From Bryoerythrophyllum caledonicum (lineage: Eukaryota; Streptophyta; Bryopsida; Pottiales; Pottiaceae), in contig OZ020524.1 in the NCBI GenBank assembly GCA_963971425.1, positions 23,365,022-23,429,021 of the forward strand: DNA of 64,000 nt, in the 5' to 3' direction. The notes beneath the pieces were generated by a model that searched no databases, had not been told where the DNA came from, and was given only the letters and a program-made list of their open reading frames with translations. The position numbers and the translations under genes were made by a program. The stretch's first letter is position 1, and each line of letters starts with the position of its first letter. This document shows, one piece after another, positions 23,859 to 37,520 of the stretch.

Positions 23859-24951
23859 TTTGTGGTGAGGACCATGTGATCGAGACAGTGCCAGTGACAG
23901 AATCCCTTCACGAGGTTCAACCCCAAGTCATTAACCGGATCCGGCCACTACAGCGTAGTCGGGATAGTAGAGCAACGTTGTAGATATGAAATGGGAAGTG
24001 AAGTGGTCACTGAATGTGATGTACATGTACTTGTAAGATCGGTCAGTGTACATTGGTGTAACCAACTTGGTTTGAATGGGTGAAGGTTCATTCTTTTGCT
24101 ACAGGCGAGTTTCCAAATCTTCTTGGATGAACATTTGGATTTGAGTAATACAGGCAGCTGCATCATTCAACATGTGTTCTGATTGTCCCTAATCCCAACT
24201 TCATCACTTGTCCGGGGAAGTACGATTCGCCATTTCGGAGGAGTAGCTAAACGATATTTGTGGATGAAGTGACGAATGTGCTAGAGCCTAGACTTGTGGA
24301 AATAATTGTGAGGAAATTACGCAGCTAGTTGAAAAAACGTAATCACTGCTTAGTATCTGCTCCTCTGCAAGGCAATGTCATGCCTTTACTGATATGATAT
24401 CTATTTTAAACAGTACGGTTGCGATCAATTTGCTATCCATGATCACCCGGAAATGAGAACCTCCCGGGAACAAAATTCTATACAACTTAAAGCCCTACTA
24501 TTTCATTAGATGTGCCAGATCCCACCCTCGAGCTAACGGGTGGGGTTTTTGCCAAGGTGGCAATCCAATCTCCCTTGAACTTTTGAATCTTCTGCAACGA
24601 TGATATGCGAGTGCACTAGACGAGTATACATTCGCCTCTACTTCCAACTTAGTGAATTGCGAGAAGTGTACAAGTAGCAGAACGATCTATAGGAAGAATA
24701 TCCGTGCCCCAGAGAAATTGAAGTCGATCAGTTCTAGCTCCATCAGATGAGCGCTCAATCGTTTCACGGCCTGCAATCATATCATCCAGGCACCCCGCCA
24801 ATTTATTTCCCCTTCAAGAATCATGCAAACCAACTTCTTACGCTGATCAAAACCAATCAAAAAACACACATCTTTCTTCAGCATGGTCCACACTTGATAT
24901 CAACCAATCTGCAGCATGGTAGTATCTACGGTAGAACCATAGATCGGGACT
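23859..24951. other. Convergent 3' intergenic region
   Basis: About 1.1 kb between the ends of the ferric reductase (+) and WASHC4 (-). It should hold both 3' UTRs. No other feature seen. Confidence 0.5.
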
Positions 24952-27900
24952 TCATTCATCCTCAAAGTAGGCACTGTTTCTAACTACTTCCATCACATTT
25001 CTGGAAGACCCATTGCAAGCTCTCATCTGATGGACTGATGTACTGATGACGGTCTTGAAAAGAAAAATAAAAGACAGCTCCACACATTGCTTGGTTGAGA
25101 AGGATACCATCTGTATGTTGTGGGCATCTTCTTCGGAAACGGAAGCAAGTTTTTGACTCCAAATCTGCAAGCCCATGAGACCATTTGCTATACTGTCCAT
25201 GTCCAGATTTTCTTCTAGGCGCGCCTTCTCAGCTGTATAGTGTTTCCTCGCACTATCAAACCAGTACAGCGAATCAAACTGCTTGTCTTGTCCCAATACC
25301 TGGTGTTACAAAAATGGAGAAAATCAACTTCCAAACATTTCTGAACCAAGTTTAACATAATGCCGTCCTTCGAGGAGGCTGAACAAAGGAGCACCACAAT
25401 TTGTTCCACCACGATGACGCACAAAATATTGATTCTCAAATAACAGCTGCCACAGGCCACATGGAAATTCATTCAAACTCGAATTGCTCGACTGGTCCAC
25501 AAAAGATTGTCAACTTACCTTGAGCAAGTATGCGAGTCCCATAACAAACCCATCGTCGGTAAAGAGAGCATCTGCTGAACTACGCGTCCGTTTCGAGAAT
25601 TTCGATTTTGCTCGAACCATAGCTTCTACAGCATTGATGATCAAAGCCGGGACAATGAACACAAACTCCTTCAAGTGAATGTTGTCATCACTTTGCAGAC
25701 CCTGCTCCAAACCCAGCCGTTGACAAATAAGTCGCTATGATTATGCCCAAAAGGCAACCTTTCAAATCTGTTTGCCTAAGCAACGTCTTACTACTACCTC
25801 CTTCAGAGGTCATGCGATTACCTACCTCAGAGAAAACATTTACGAGAATGTTGAAGTAGCTGGTCTCATCAACCGACATGTTTTGGCTCTCCAACGCTGC
25901 ATCAAGGAGTTTCCCAGCCCGCACTGCCTCTGGAGCCATGTCAAGATTCTTCGAAGCCAGCTCAAAGCTGGTTTTCCTACCCTCCTGTACATGTCTGCCA
26001 CACGCAATATAGACAACGCAATCCTTCAGTGACTCGAGACACTTTCAATAGTGAAGACGCTGGTTTAAATCCTGGGACTAATAAACGAGACTTTAATAAA
26101 CCCTAAAATAAAGTTCGGAGAGCTATGAGCTTCATGACTGAAAAGGGAAGAAGAGCCCACTAACGCTCAGATGATGCAGACATTCGTTCACATGATTCTG
26201 GTGACCAAAGTGACATGCTAGCGAGGGAAACTCCGGCGCACGTACACGGAAGCCAAACTGCTGTAACTAAGTCCTCCAAGGCGCACCATACGAACAAACC
26301 CAAGTGCGTTGCCAATCTCAGCAATCAACATCCGGAACTGGTCCATGTAACTGTGGCCATTTTCATTGCTCCCCAGCTTCTTTATCTCATGGTTGAGCTT
26401 CTGCGCCCTTGCAACTGGATACTCTCTCCTCTCATTTCCCTTGATTTCCTGAAATGTCCGCAGAAAAGTGAAGAAAGCGTCATACTACGGCTTTGTAAAA
26501 ATGATACAACAGTAAGATTAGCGGCGTCGGTGAAGAACAAAGCAACGATGCTCGGAAAAAGAGAGAATTTTAGTACCTTGCTGAAGCGGTACTCCTTGAC
26601 AAGCCGTGACTTGATGTGGTCATCATAGAGAAACTGGGAAAAAGCTACAAATTTCTGAGCCAGGAACTGGTAGGTGAAGTTAACAGTTGTGCTGATAATG
26701 CCGGCGCCATGAGTACGAATAGAATTAGCCACATGCTTTACATTGATTGTATTGATGTGTTTTCTGTAGGCTGCACTTGATAACCTCTCTATGAACACCT
26801 GTAAGCACGAAGCAAGGGAAAAGATGAATCTCAAATTATGTAATAACCGTGGAGTGCAAGTCATACGTGATAAACCAATGGACATACTTGTGTTGATTAA
26901 TTAGTGAGTCAGGGTGCCAGTAGTGAGCTCGAATGACGGTCATCTAGTTACACGTTCTCCTTAACAGATAACCTTGCTTAAAAAGTGTCCCACCACGGAA
27001 CCCTAACCTCGGTCAACTGATGATGTTCACAGATTGAGCCCAACCGAGTCAACTGATGATGTTCAATTGTACCCATTGTTAGTTCAATTTACATCTTCAA
27101 GTAATCGAGCTCGCCTTTTAAACTTCAAGACGGTAAGGTTCAAAACTGAAACTTTACCTCCACAGCCTAACAGCACCAATAAACGTTTACCAATGAAGGG
27201 CAAACGTCCATGGTATTCCAGAACTGGCAATAGACTGAAAGAAGGAAAGCTAACCTGTGTATTTAGGTTATACGTGTAGGACGCCACAAAATTATGGATA
27301 TTCCGCATGATGTCCAACACGTCGACGCCTTGTTCTAGTGTCTGACATGGCAAATGGATGTCATCTAGTTCCAAACCGTACTTCTGCTCAGCTAGTTGTC
27401 GCATCTCGCCATACGTCTGGATAGAAAGAGTTCAAAAATTTTAATTCCAGGATGCAGAAATTTTTGACAAAAACAAGGAATGAATAACCCAACCACAGAT
27501 TCTTCGCACCATTAGGCACGACCCACCTTCCAGTTATGCAGGGCCACAGCAGCATGGTTGTAAAAAGCGGCATTCAGGTACATTTCGACACGAGTCTTGA
27601 TATGAACATACTTGGTCTCTAGTCGCAAAGGTCTCACTTGCAAGAACCATGACAAATCTCGCACTCCTGTCTGCAACAGGTCCTCCTCAGTTATTGACAA
27701 TAAAACTTTAGAGATACACAGATGGTGAAGCAAGCACAACGTATTATCAACTACTCCGAGGCTTGCACCTTCATAGTGAAGTGTGCCGCACCAGCTGGCT
27801 CGAAGGAACATACTACATGAGAAATATAGAATATGCATGCGAAGAAGGAAAGAAAGTACCTTTGTTGGATTAACATTGACAGTGCCTTTCAGATGTGCAG

Positions 27901-30900
27901 AGTGAACATGTAGGCGAAGATCGGTCTCAATATCGCGACAGAGAGGCATCACAACTTCCTGCAACCAAGCCAAATTAGGTTGGCCTAAGGAGCGGAGGAA
28001 ACGAAAAAGGTTCGAAATACATCAAAAGCGAAATATCAATTTCCAGAAAAACGGTTATGCAAAATCTCAGACCAGGAGCTTACATTCACTATGCCATCTT
28101 CGAGTTCTTTCTCGTAAGACTCAATAACAGTTTCTTCAGCATGTCCAAGTTTCAGAAGCTTGATGCCATCTTTGAATGCACTAACCACGTGCTGAAGACT
28201 CCGAGCCTCACGAGTCTGGGTATAAACCAAAGCGAAGCATGTAGGCATCATCTCTCGAGACCAGTACAAAAAACCACAATCTGTTGACGATTCCACGAGC
28301 TTGTGAATGTTTGCCGCCATGTCCATCAACAAGCACACTTCTAAAATGTCCGCAACTGTTTCCTCAGGCAGTTTATTCTGCAGAAAGAAAGAAGGAAACA
28401 TTAGCATCGCGAAAGTTTAACAGAGCATTGTGATACGCAGCTGAAGTACAAATCGATTTAATATTAAAGATAGAGTTTGCTTTCAAAACAGAGCACAACA
28501 GCAAACTTGATTCAGTTTGAGTAGAAGGTAACATAAAGCAGTAATAATTCCCCACTATCTCCAATATTGCTTACAAGACCGAACAGTGTGTCGAGACATA
28601 TATGCAAGACTGTGCGTCGTTGAAAACTAGGACATGCTTGCAGCATCTTAATTGCCAACTCCACCTGTATCCCATACCACCATATCCATGAAAACCATCC
28701 TGTGTCAGGAGTATCTGCAGAACAAGTCATACGAAGATAAAAAGCTGCCCAGACTAGAAACCCTCCTTATAAACGTAGTTGAGCCCACATTTCAGTTATC
28801 ACAAATAATAGTCCACTTTGAGGTGAAAGATACTTACCGCTGCTAGGGCATCTTGTAATTTAGTGTCCACGTCCTTACCGCCTTTCAAATAACCAACAGA
28901 CGAACCACAATTGAGAAAATTCTAGAGAAGGTGAAGTCAACCTAGACTAAAACATAGTAACAATGAGCCCAAGCAACCATCAAATCGCATTGAGTACAAC
29001 AAAACCCACATACATTAACACCGCAGGTCTTTCACTACCAGGACGTGTTCACTTGGTTTCACAAGTAACAAAGATCGTCCATATTTCAAGGACATAAAAA
29101 GCGTCACATAAACAAGAATGAAGGATACCATACTCCATTCATACAGCTAAATTACAATACAGTAGATGGATACTATATCGGTGATGATTTTTTTCAGTTA
29201 TTAAAACGAACGGTTGTGAACAGCTGGATTCAAGACAAAGCATTCAATGATCATATAGTTCGTCAACATGACTAGCTAATTTGATGATCGAGACAGTTCT
29301 ATGGACCCAAAATCAATAAGGCGAAGTGTTGAAGAAGAGGAGAAGTAGAATTACGAGTGAAGGAGAGAGCAAAGATATGTAAACCGCTGGATTTAGAACC
29401 TGCTGCAATCTCAGCCTCTAGCTGCGCCTGTATGCCAATCAGACAACGTTATTCCATCCTTCCAGATCTAGAAGTAGGTCGGCAAGAGTTGCTCGAATTA
29501 ATTCGCATGAATACAAAGCTACACAGCTTAGATAACCTCTTGGTGCAACAATGGGCTGCAAAAATAAGATTCGTAGAGAAAGGAAGTGTACCAACCTTGA
29601 GTGACAAGAGATGCTTTTGGATTTGAGTTTGTGCTAGCTCTAAGATGTTGCTCATGGCTTGCACTGTTTCACTATATCGTCTGTGATACACTGCCCTTAC
29701 TACCTGCACGGGTGGCAAACGCACATTTGTAAGGTACTAATCTAGTATGCTCTTCATCATGACTGACACATATACTACTGACACAACTCGATACAATACA
29801 GAAGCTTGTTGAATCAATCAGGAACCGCCTATTTCATAAATAAAACAGCAAATTTCATTGAATGGGCTGGCGGGATATCTTGTAAGAAAATTTATTATAC
29901 TTCAGCAGTTCGACAAACAAATAACTAACAAAGGACTGGATGCAGGTAGGCAGGTTGATTCCTAGATTGCATGATTTCTAGATTCCGAAACAAGATGATG
30001 CCTACGTCTAAAAGTAGAACGATACAAATTCCTGCACTAATGTGTGAGGTTGGAGAAATCTCAATAGAACTAAGATACAAGATGATAATGAAACAAACCT
30101 GAAGAAGCTCTGCGGCATGTCGTAGACTGCGTACTTGGTCTTTACTAAGCGGCTCCTACAATTTTTAAAATCAAGGACTTCAGTGGCACAACGAGAAACA
30201 AAGAGCGATGGAATTTCGACCAAGCATCTAAGGAATTAAAAGAAATATCTAGTTGTTTACATTCAGATAGTATTAGATTTGACTCTCACACTTCACAGGA
30301 ACGCATTTAGTGTCGAAAGGGATATTAAAAAATAGACTGAAAGTATACTCACGTCCAAAGATACATGACAATCAATAGTGGCGCGGATGATGTGCTGAAG
30401 ATTGCTGGCTAGAAACACGCCCTGGTATGAAGAAGCCAAAATAGCATGCTTAAAAATATTTAAACTTAACGGACCTTCACATCTGGAGACAATAAACCCA
30501 GCAATATTGGAAGTTCAAAGACAAAAAACTTTGAAAGTAAACAAAAGATGCGAGTAATTAACTTTGATAGCAATTGTCAGTTCAAGAAGTCATGGTTATG
30601 GAAATAAATATGCTCAAATTCATTGTTAAAGAAAGTGACACACTACACCACCTTAAAAGAACAGGACGCCTTAGAAACATTGGAGTACCTGAGCAAGTTG
30701 CTTCAATCTCATCCTCAAGAGGGCGTGGATTGCTAATCGTTGTACCTACATGACACATGAAGAATGAGAGAATAAGTTGATAGTATGCTAAGAATTTAAA
30801 CCTCCATCTTTGCATCCTGCACAAAAACTACAAGAACTGCCAGTGAATTATGTCTAGACAAGGCAGCACTTCCTCAGAATAATCGACCATTAAAGGCTTA

Positions 30901-33758
30901 CAGCGGGCGATACCGTCGAGTCAAATGACACAAACCAATTCACCAGTGAACTCTGAATGTTCTGTGCGCTCCTGATAGAAGATATATTAGTCCTACTCCA
31001 CAGGATAATTCCAGAAAAAAACACGAAGTCGACAAGGTGAAAATGCACATCGCTTCGGAGCCAATCCGTTTAAATATCTCCCGTGGACAAGATGAACACG
31101 TAACATGCTCAGAATTCACATTACAACTTCAACGATTAACTTTCTAAAAGTGGACTTCTGCAATTTCACGCAATGCTCATCTAGGGGTTCGACATAGTTA
31201 GGACCTGCTGAGTGCTTCGTCCAGGCTTGACAGATAGGCTCGATGGACTGCCCCGGCATCTTTCCGAGCCTCTCTCAAGAATGGGGCAGCAAGAGACCAG
31301 GGCGGCAATTGGGCTCGTAAGAACTCCAAACAGGTAAGTTGCGTATTACAAAACACATGAATAACAGGCGCCCTCTTCAGAACGTCCGTGACGAGCTTTG
31401 TAAGCTTCTTTCCTGGTGCAGAATCGACTACAATATCCATACCAAACATAAAGTATTCTTGTTATACTTCTCAGCAAAAAGTGAATATTACAATTAGTGA
31501 AGCTCCCATGAGCAGTTGACAGAACCGCGCGGACCTATGGCAGGAAGAATCATGCCAGCATATGATTCGAGACAATTGTTACATTATAAGACCCACCGAG
31601 ACTCACGAGCCGCAAGGTTCTCAAGATACGAGGAAAAGTGCCCAGATGATTACAAGCCGCTCAAGGTAGGAACTGTATGCCTCTTGACAACCAGGTTTAG
31701 GTGTGTTAATATCTGGGATACGACCCTTGCATATAGCCTTGAATTCAAAAGCGTTAATTCGAAGGCACCCATCAGGTGAATACTATCTACTACTAACTAG
31801 GACTATGATAATTCTTGACGTGTGGTCACAAAAAAACACTACCTATAAGGATTTAAATTTTTTAAGGATTGAGAAAAATCAATGAAGCTGTTACCAAAAA
31901 TAAGTCCAAAAACCTGTAGCATATATTGGCCGATAAAACTGAGTTTAACTGAAGCCAGATTCACACTTCATATCATCTTGAACATGTGTGTAAGAAGATG
32001 ATTCAACTCCTCGCGGCTAACAGACTCGAGTTCCTGGCAGGACACTCTTGGAATTTTGAACCAAGTGTAGATTCGTACCTGTCATCCATGAATGACATAT
32101 AAAACTTGCGAGTAAACCTGCTATCTGCTCCCGATCGTGAGGCCGCTCGCTCATCGTATCTGAACACATAAAAAGCAAGAAGAAGCGCTGACTATGATCC
32201 TTTGAAATAAGGCTATTCAGGAGTAAATTCCGATTATGCAAAGGCAACTGCCAGAATAAACTCAAAGCTACGTGAAACTCACGAACCACCTATTTGAAAG
32301 AGAAAGAACCAGCCTCTGGCAGAAAGGAATACAGAACATACGAAAACGACAGACGCTGAAAGATTAGTCCTCTCACCAAGTCGAGAGATGCTTTGACTTA
32401 GGCTGTCACGTATTAAGGTTGCAAATTCATCTAAAAATATTTTATTGTTTTTCAGATTAACCATCTCCAGATTTCCATGAAAATCCTCCTGCATACACCT
32501 CTGCATCAACACAGGTCTTTAACTCTTCATTCGGTAAGTGCACTTCCATTCCAAACTATCTTATGTGCTTTTGGAAAGTATTCACGAGATCTCCTGCTGC
32601 AAGGATTTTGATCGGAGACTGCGCGAAGAGTAGACAATTACTTGGAATAGGCCAGTAGTCAAAATGTTGTCCATCTCATTGACAGCTCGGTCTAGATCTT
32701 CCACGTTCCCAGGCGCCATGTCAAATCGAGAGGGCTCACCTCGCACCGAATGCAACATTCTGCCAAACCACCGATAAAAATGCAAGGATACAAAAAAAGT
32801 TCTTATGAGTAATGTAGAACCTGGTCCGGTACTAGAAACCAAACAGGTCCTTCGTTCCGCAGTCTAGACAACGAAGCTCTGAACCACAAGCCAAGCTCAC
32901 TTGCTATAATTACCGCAGAAGGACAATGGACAGACCCTAATCAGACAATCCAAAAGAAAAATCATAATTCAGCGCTGTTTCATGGTATGATCTGATGAAT
33001 GAGCCTGACCTTGTAAAGAGGGACATTGCGTGGCCAATGCAGAGGTTCTGTGAGATGATCTCATCGAGTGTTGCCAGCACCGTGAGCCCGTTCACCAGAG
33101 ACGAGAAGACGGTCCGCAGATGGCAGGACAGGAAGTAAGGGCGAGGAGCATCACTCCTGTAGATGGACTCCAATTGCTTCACCAAGTTGCAAATTAGGCT
33201 CCGCAGTCCAGCAACGAACTCAACGAGATCGTTAAAAAAGGCAAGCGACTTGGCGAAGGATTTCTGCAGCTCTCCCTCCGCGGGCACATCCTCGCCACTC
33301 GGCCGCAATCCAAACACACGCAGTCGGGAATAGAATTTCGTCCGAGCAAGCTCTCGGAATCGATCCAGTTGTACGCAATCGAACGCCAGAACAGTCACGA
33401 TCTTGTGAAAAACGCCATGATCCGAGACCATGACGAGGTCGAGCACACCGGTGGCCTCGTCGTCGGAGATGTGCGTCCGCAATTGCACGAGGTCTCGGTG
33501 CACGTCCGCAGCCTCCCGAGCACAGAAGTGTGAAGCATCGTCCACCACGGCCGATGCCTCGGCGCGCCACTCATCAACAAAGCGCCGAAGCCTCTCATGC
33601 TGCTCCTCCGCCACCAAACCACCACCACCTCCTGCTGCTCCTCCGCAAACACCAATAAACAAAACTTGAGAAAAAAAATTAAGAAAATCAGCCGGAAACC
33701 CTAAACCCTGAACCAGTAGCAAGGCGGATCAACACATACCAGAGGAGGCGGTAGCCAT
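24952..33758 (-). CDS. WASHC4: WASH complex subunit 4 (SWIP/KIAA1033 homologue), 23 exons
   Basis: Exons (minus): 33758-33740, 33640-33010, 32759-32642, 32500-32377, 32159-32079, 31412-31205, 30971-30902, 30745-30689, 30421-30353, 30155-30099, 29703-29596, 29427-29400, 28881-28838, 28664-28575, 28377-28084, 27958-27860, 27670-27527, 27416-27255, 26798-26577, 26448-26248, 26032-25826, 25701-25519, 25299-24952. The join gives about 1187 residues, close to animal WASHC4 (about 1170). Family hallmarks are in order: [12 protein letters not shown] (28230), [16 protein letters not shown] (27940), [18 protein letters not shown] (27310), [17 protein letters not shown] (26740), [47 protein letters not shown] (26340) and [16 protein letters not shown] (25550). 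In animals and amoebae SWIP is a scaffold of the pentameric WASH complex that turns on Arp2/3 actin nucleation on endosomes. Small internal exons (28-70 bp) were placed by phase and family order; the least sure are 9050-type short ones at 29427 and 28881. No stop or frameshift is seen, so it looks functional. Confidence 0.88.
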
Positions 33759-35320
33759 GCCAACAACCAATCGATCAATCAATCAATCAATGAAACGAGA
33801 AGCACTCCCACTCTTGTGCAACGGCAACGTCGTCGATTCGCAAGAACGCTCATCCTGCATTACTCCGCATTCTCCTCGTCGCTTCTTCCCTTCTCGGCTT
33901 GCTTCCGAGATGAACATCTCAGTCCTGCTCACTCCTGTCTCTCGCTCGCTCGCTTTTGATTCAGACAGCGAGAGCACCAGCAATGGAACTCTTCGCTTGC
34001 ACTGCGCCAGCCAACACACTGCGCCTCAGTATCTGCACGGTATCATATCAGTACACATCGGATATATTCAGGGTATTGGTATAGTATCACCCGAGTACTG
34101 CATAGTTATCAGTCGAGAAGGGGGCAGTGGAAGCTACCATACTTGCGGGTCAGTTTCTTCAAGGGTGACTTCGCTACAAATGGGTATCACCTAGGTACTA
34201 CATGGGTACTTCATAGGTATCACCTCTGTATTATATGAGTGTCGTCTAGGTATTGCATGCGTATCCTCTAGGTATAGCACGAATATCACTTGACAAATAT
34301 CTTGAATTCTTTTTTTAAATGGACATTCTGCATTGTGATTGGATTATGTACAAAGAAGTGATCCGCAAGGGGGGAATTTGTCTTTGGCTTGATTGTATAG
34401 GGTGAGGCCCCAATTTGAGGGCCTCCCTGGTTATGAGGGGACCAATGAGGAAGGCTTTGCCTCATGAGGAGGGTGCCTAATAACCGGCGAGGCCCAAAAA
34501 TCGGGGCCTCGCCTGGCAAAACGCCCCAAGGAGAGAGTGTACGCATGCATTATGGGGTGGAATGCTCATGAACGCAGGATTTACGACGGGTGAGGTTCGT
34601 GCAAGTCCCTTTATGAAAGAACCTTGTGGGCATTACGTAGAAAATGAACTTGATTTTACTACGACTTACTCTCTTATCTAAGATTGGCTATGTGAGAACT
34701 TGAACTATTACGAACACCAAAATAACTACACAATTTACATTAAATAGTGTGGATTCAAAAGTTTGGTAATGTGTAAAGTAATTTACATCAAGCACATATA
34801 TGTCAAGTTTTGAGAAAGTGTTCATTTTCAAGCAAGTGTATGCCAGTCAAAGACTAAATCCAAATTTCCATTAATGTTGAAATTTGACTACCTTGGTCGG
34901 CACTTCATAAAGTGGACACTGTAGCAAAGAAGACTAAGGTGGCAACAATAGAGAGGAATGCTTTCTTGTGAGCAATAAATGGTGAGCGGTGAGCATTGAG
35001 CAATCAAATTAAGAGTTAAAAGTTTAGGGTTTATGGAATATATTTTAGGGTTTATGGAATATATTTTAGGGTTAATAATTTGGTAACAAGTACCACTTTC
35101 ATACTTTTTGAAGAAAAGTTAAAAGTAATTTATTTTTTTCATTTGTTTTTAATCACCACTCACAAGATAGGATCACTCAAGTTGATATCTCGACTTACCC
35201 AATGATATCTTGTTAAGAAAAAGAAAAGAATATGGGATTATCACATCCGACCCAAAAGAAATTGCAGGTAGTTTACAACAGAGTTTTCCTGAAAGTCACC
35301 GAAATACACTGGATAGGTAC
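33759..35320. other. Upstream region of WASHC4, repeats only
   Basis: No coding exon supported. At about 34050-34290 a degenerate GGTATCACCTAGGTACT-like unit recurs (GTATCAC, GGTACT, AGGTAT). A GTGAGC motif pair lies at 34980. The start holds the WASHC4 promoter, with a short GATCAATCAATCAATCAATC run at 33772-33791. Confidence 0.45.
34402..34512. repeat. Foldback (hairpin) repeat
   Basis: Left arm 34402-34434 (GTGAGGCCCCAATTTGAGG…) pairs with right arm 34480-34512, whose reverse complement starts GCGAGGCCCCGATTTTTGGG. About 26 of 33 positions match, separated by a 45-bp loop. It is a short, GC-rich inverted repeat in an AT-rich setting, probably a small MITE. Confidence 0.6.
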
Positions 35321-35326
35321 CCCGAA

Positions 35327-35500
35327 TCTTAAGGTCTTATGTTAGTAACCGGGACCACATACGCATGGTGTCTTGGCTTGGGAAAGGTTTGGGGACATTA
35401 TTGGTCAACCCTTTGAGAACTCAGGGTACTATGGGGGAACTTTAGCTTGCATGTGGTAGGGCCCAAGAACATTAATTGCCAAGCATTTCATTGGTGCAGA
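35327..35500 (-). repeat. Dispersed repeat family R1, copy 1 (inverted)
   Basis: Contains AAGGTCTTATGTTAGTAACC…GGACCACAT and GGGAAAGGTTTGGGG. It matches, in reverse complement, the sequences at 50437-50511 plus 51095-51165 and at 52535-52700. The three copies show which piece of copy 2 is an insertion. Confidence 0.65.
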
Positions 35501-36019
35501 AAAAGGCAATATGAAATTTCCTCAAGCTCTCTATTATTCCGTTAATACATCTGATATTGTCTGGCACCATATTCCTCCTTACTTGCCCCATCAGAAAGTA
35601 CTTTCAGGAAAACTCTAACGTCTTGACTGATATTCACACAATCACTTGGCGACACTAGTCTCATACCTGGTTTACAGTGGAGCGTTTCCATAGTGTCTAC
35701 CCTCGAAAGGGGGAAGTAGTTCCAGCTCACTAATTCCCTGTCCGATGGACCTGGTCTTAGTAGTCGAACGAATGGACACTTTATTCACGCCGGCCTCCTT
35801 CGGAGACCGGCGTTCTTCTTATGAAGCGTTTCTCATGTCAAGGCCACATAGATGCACTATTGTGAGATTCAACAAAATAAAATAAAATAATAATCCTAAA
35901 ATAATCACCAAATTTATCGGAATTATTTTTCAAAAAATGAATTTCAAAGAAGTAATATTCGGCGAATCCAACCCTGGGGTACGGTATGTTTTAGAATGGC
36001 TATAAATGTGTCACACCAG

Positions 36020-36205
36020 AGGTGGCCACAATATTTTGTGTCGTATTTGACCATGATAAGGTTCACATTTTGAAATGACCTCCAAATGAAAGATGTTGGT
36101 TGAAGAATCTTGAATCTAAAGGTGTAAGCCTTGCTAATCTTCATTACATTTTTTGTATTCTTCATAGTAAAATACATGCCGGTACATATTGACGTTCAAG
36201 GATTA
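36020..36205 (+). repeat. Direct repeat R2, left copy
   Basis: GTGTCGTATTTGACCATGATAAGG…AAATGA…CCAAATGAAAGATG…AGGTGTAAG is repeated at 37314-37520 on the other side of the TTAA element. A third, weaker copy is near 55203-55400. Confidence 0.65.
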
Positions 36206-36209
36206 ACCC

Positions 36210-37302
36210 TTAACCCCTAAAGTTTTTGGCCATAAAATCCCAAATTCTGCCTCAATTCTGCCCTGTTTTAGTTCAAGGTAGAATTATGCAAATTCGAACG
36301 TATTTTAAAGAATCTAACCGTAGGATCTAGTACCTAACTTGTACATGTATGTGTACACAGAATTTTAGATTGTAACTCCTCACCGTTTGGAAGATCATAA
36401 GGTTTGAACTTGAGAGAAAAGTTTTTTTTGGTACTGCCCGGCAGGGACAGCCACCCTTCGGAGAGTGAAACAACCAATTTTTTGAGATCGTGTGGTTGGA
36501 GGCTCTTCAGTTTTGGATTCTAAAGTGAGTTGGGAGTATGTTCAAAAAAATTGAAGACAATACAACACACAAAAGCATTGGAAAACCACATTTCCAGTGA
36601 CAGGAGTCAAATGAAATGCATATACACTGGCTCTTTTTCCACACTACAAATGCCTAAGAAGATCATCTATTTTTTGAAATCCGAACGGTGTATACATGCA
36701 TTTGTATGGAAAAGAAATTGTAGAGGAAAGAAATCAAAAAAATAAATAAATCAAAAATAGATATGAATTTTACAGCATATACTGTGGTTTAGGAGGAGAA
36801 AATGGTGAAGGAAAAATGGGTGACAAAGGTGACCCAATCACTGTTGATCTGCCTGAAAGTTTTTATAAAACTTGGAACTTTGACTGAATATATCTCAAGA
36901 TCCGTACGGTCAAAATTTACAAAACTTGGTACGTATACTAATTGGATGGCTCTAAACAAGATCCTACGGTTGGATTTTTCAAAATCAAGTTTTAAAAAAA
37001 ATTGTGAAACGATTTCAGAAAGGATCATTTGGAAGTCACTGTAGACTGTCACAGATTTGGTACACCACTCCCATTGGCCACAAACCTGCCCCAGCTGCCC
37101 TGAATTGAATTTTGATCTTTAAACACGAATTATTTCTTAACTACGGGCCCGATGAAAGTAAAATTTGGTCTTGTTAGGAAGATATGACAATTTCCCATGC
37201 TGTGCCAAAGTTACAGCCACATCCGGTAAAATTTGACTCATAGGGAGCCTGACCGGACCCTAAATCATACCAAAACTGTTGAGTTGATGCTTTAGGGGTT
37301 AA
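36210..37302. mobile_element. piggyBac-like non-autonomous element, 1085 bp
   Basis: The interior 36214-37298 starts CCCCTAAAG and ends CTTTAGGGG, flanked by TTAA at 36210-36213 and 37299-37302. Inside, CCGTAGGATC (36309) and GATCCTACGG (36960) are inverted copies, so this member is partly self-complementary. No open frame resembles a transposase. Confidence 0.75.
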
Positions 37303-37313
37303 ACGTCAAAAGG

Positions 37314-37520
37314 TGCCGCATGTGGCCACCATATTCTACATGTATGGTGTCGTATTTGAACATGACAAGGTTCAAATATGGAAATGACTCCCAAATGAAA
37401 GATGATAGTTGAAGATTCTTCAATCCGAAGGTGTAAGTCTTGCTAAACTTTAATACATTCTCTATATTCTATAGACTAAAATACGGTCCTATGTATACAA
37501 CTCTCAACTCACTTTCAAGG
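37314..37520 (+). repeat. Direct repeat R2, right copy
   Basis: Matches 36020-36205 in the same orientation (ATGGTGTCGTATTTGAACATGACAAGG…GGTGTAAGTCTTGC) and, like the left copy, ends in TTCAAGG…TTAACC. The pair brackets the TTAA element. Confidence 0.65.
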
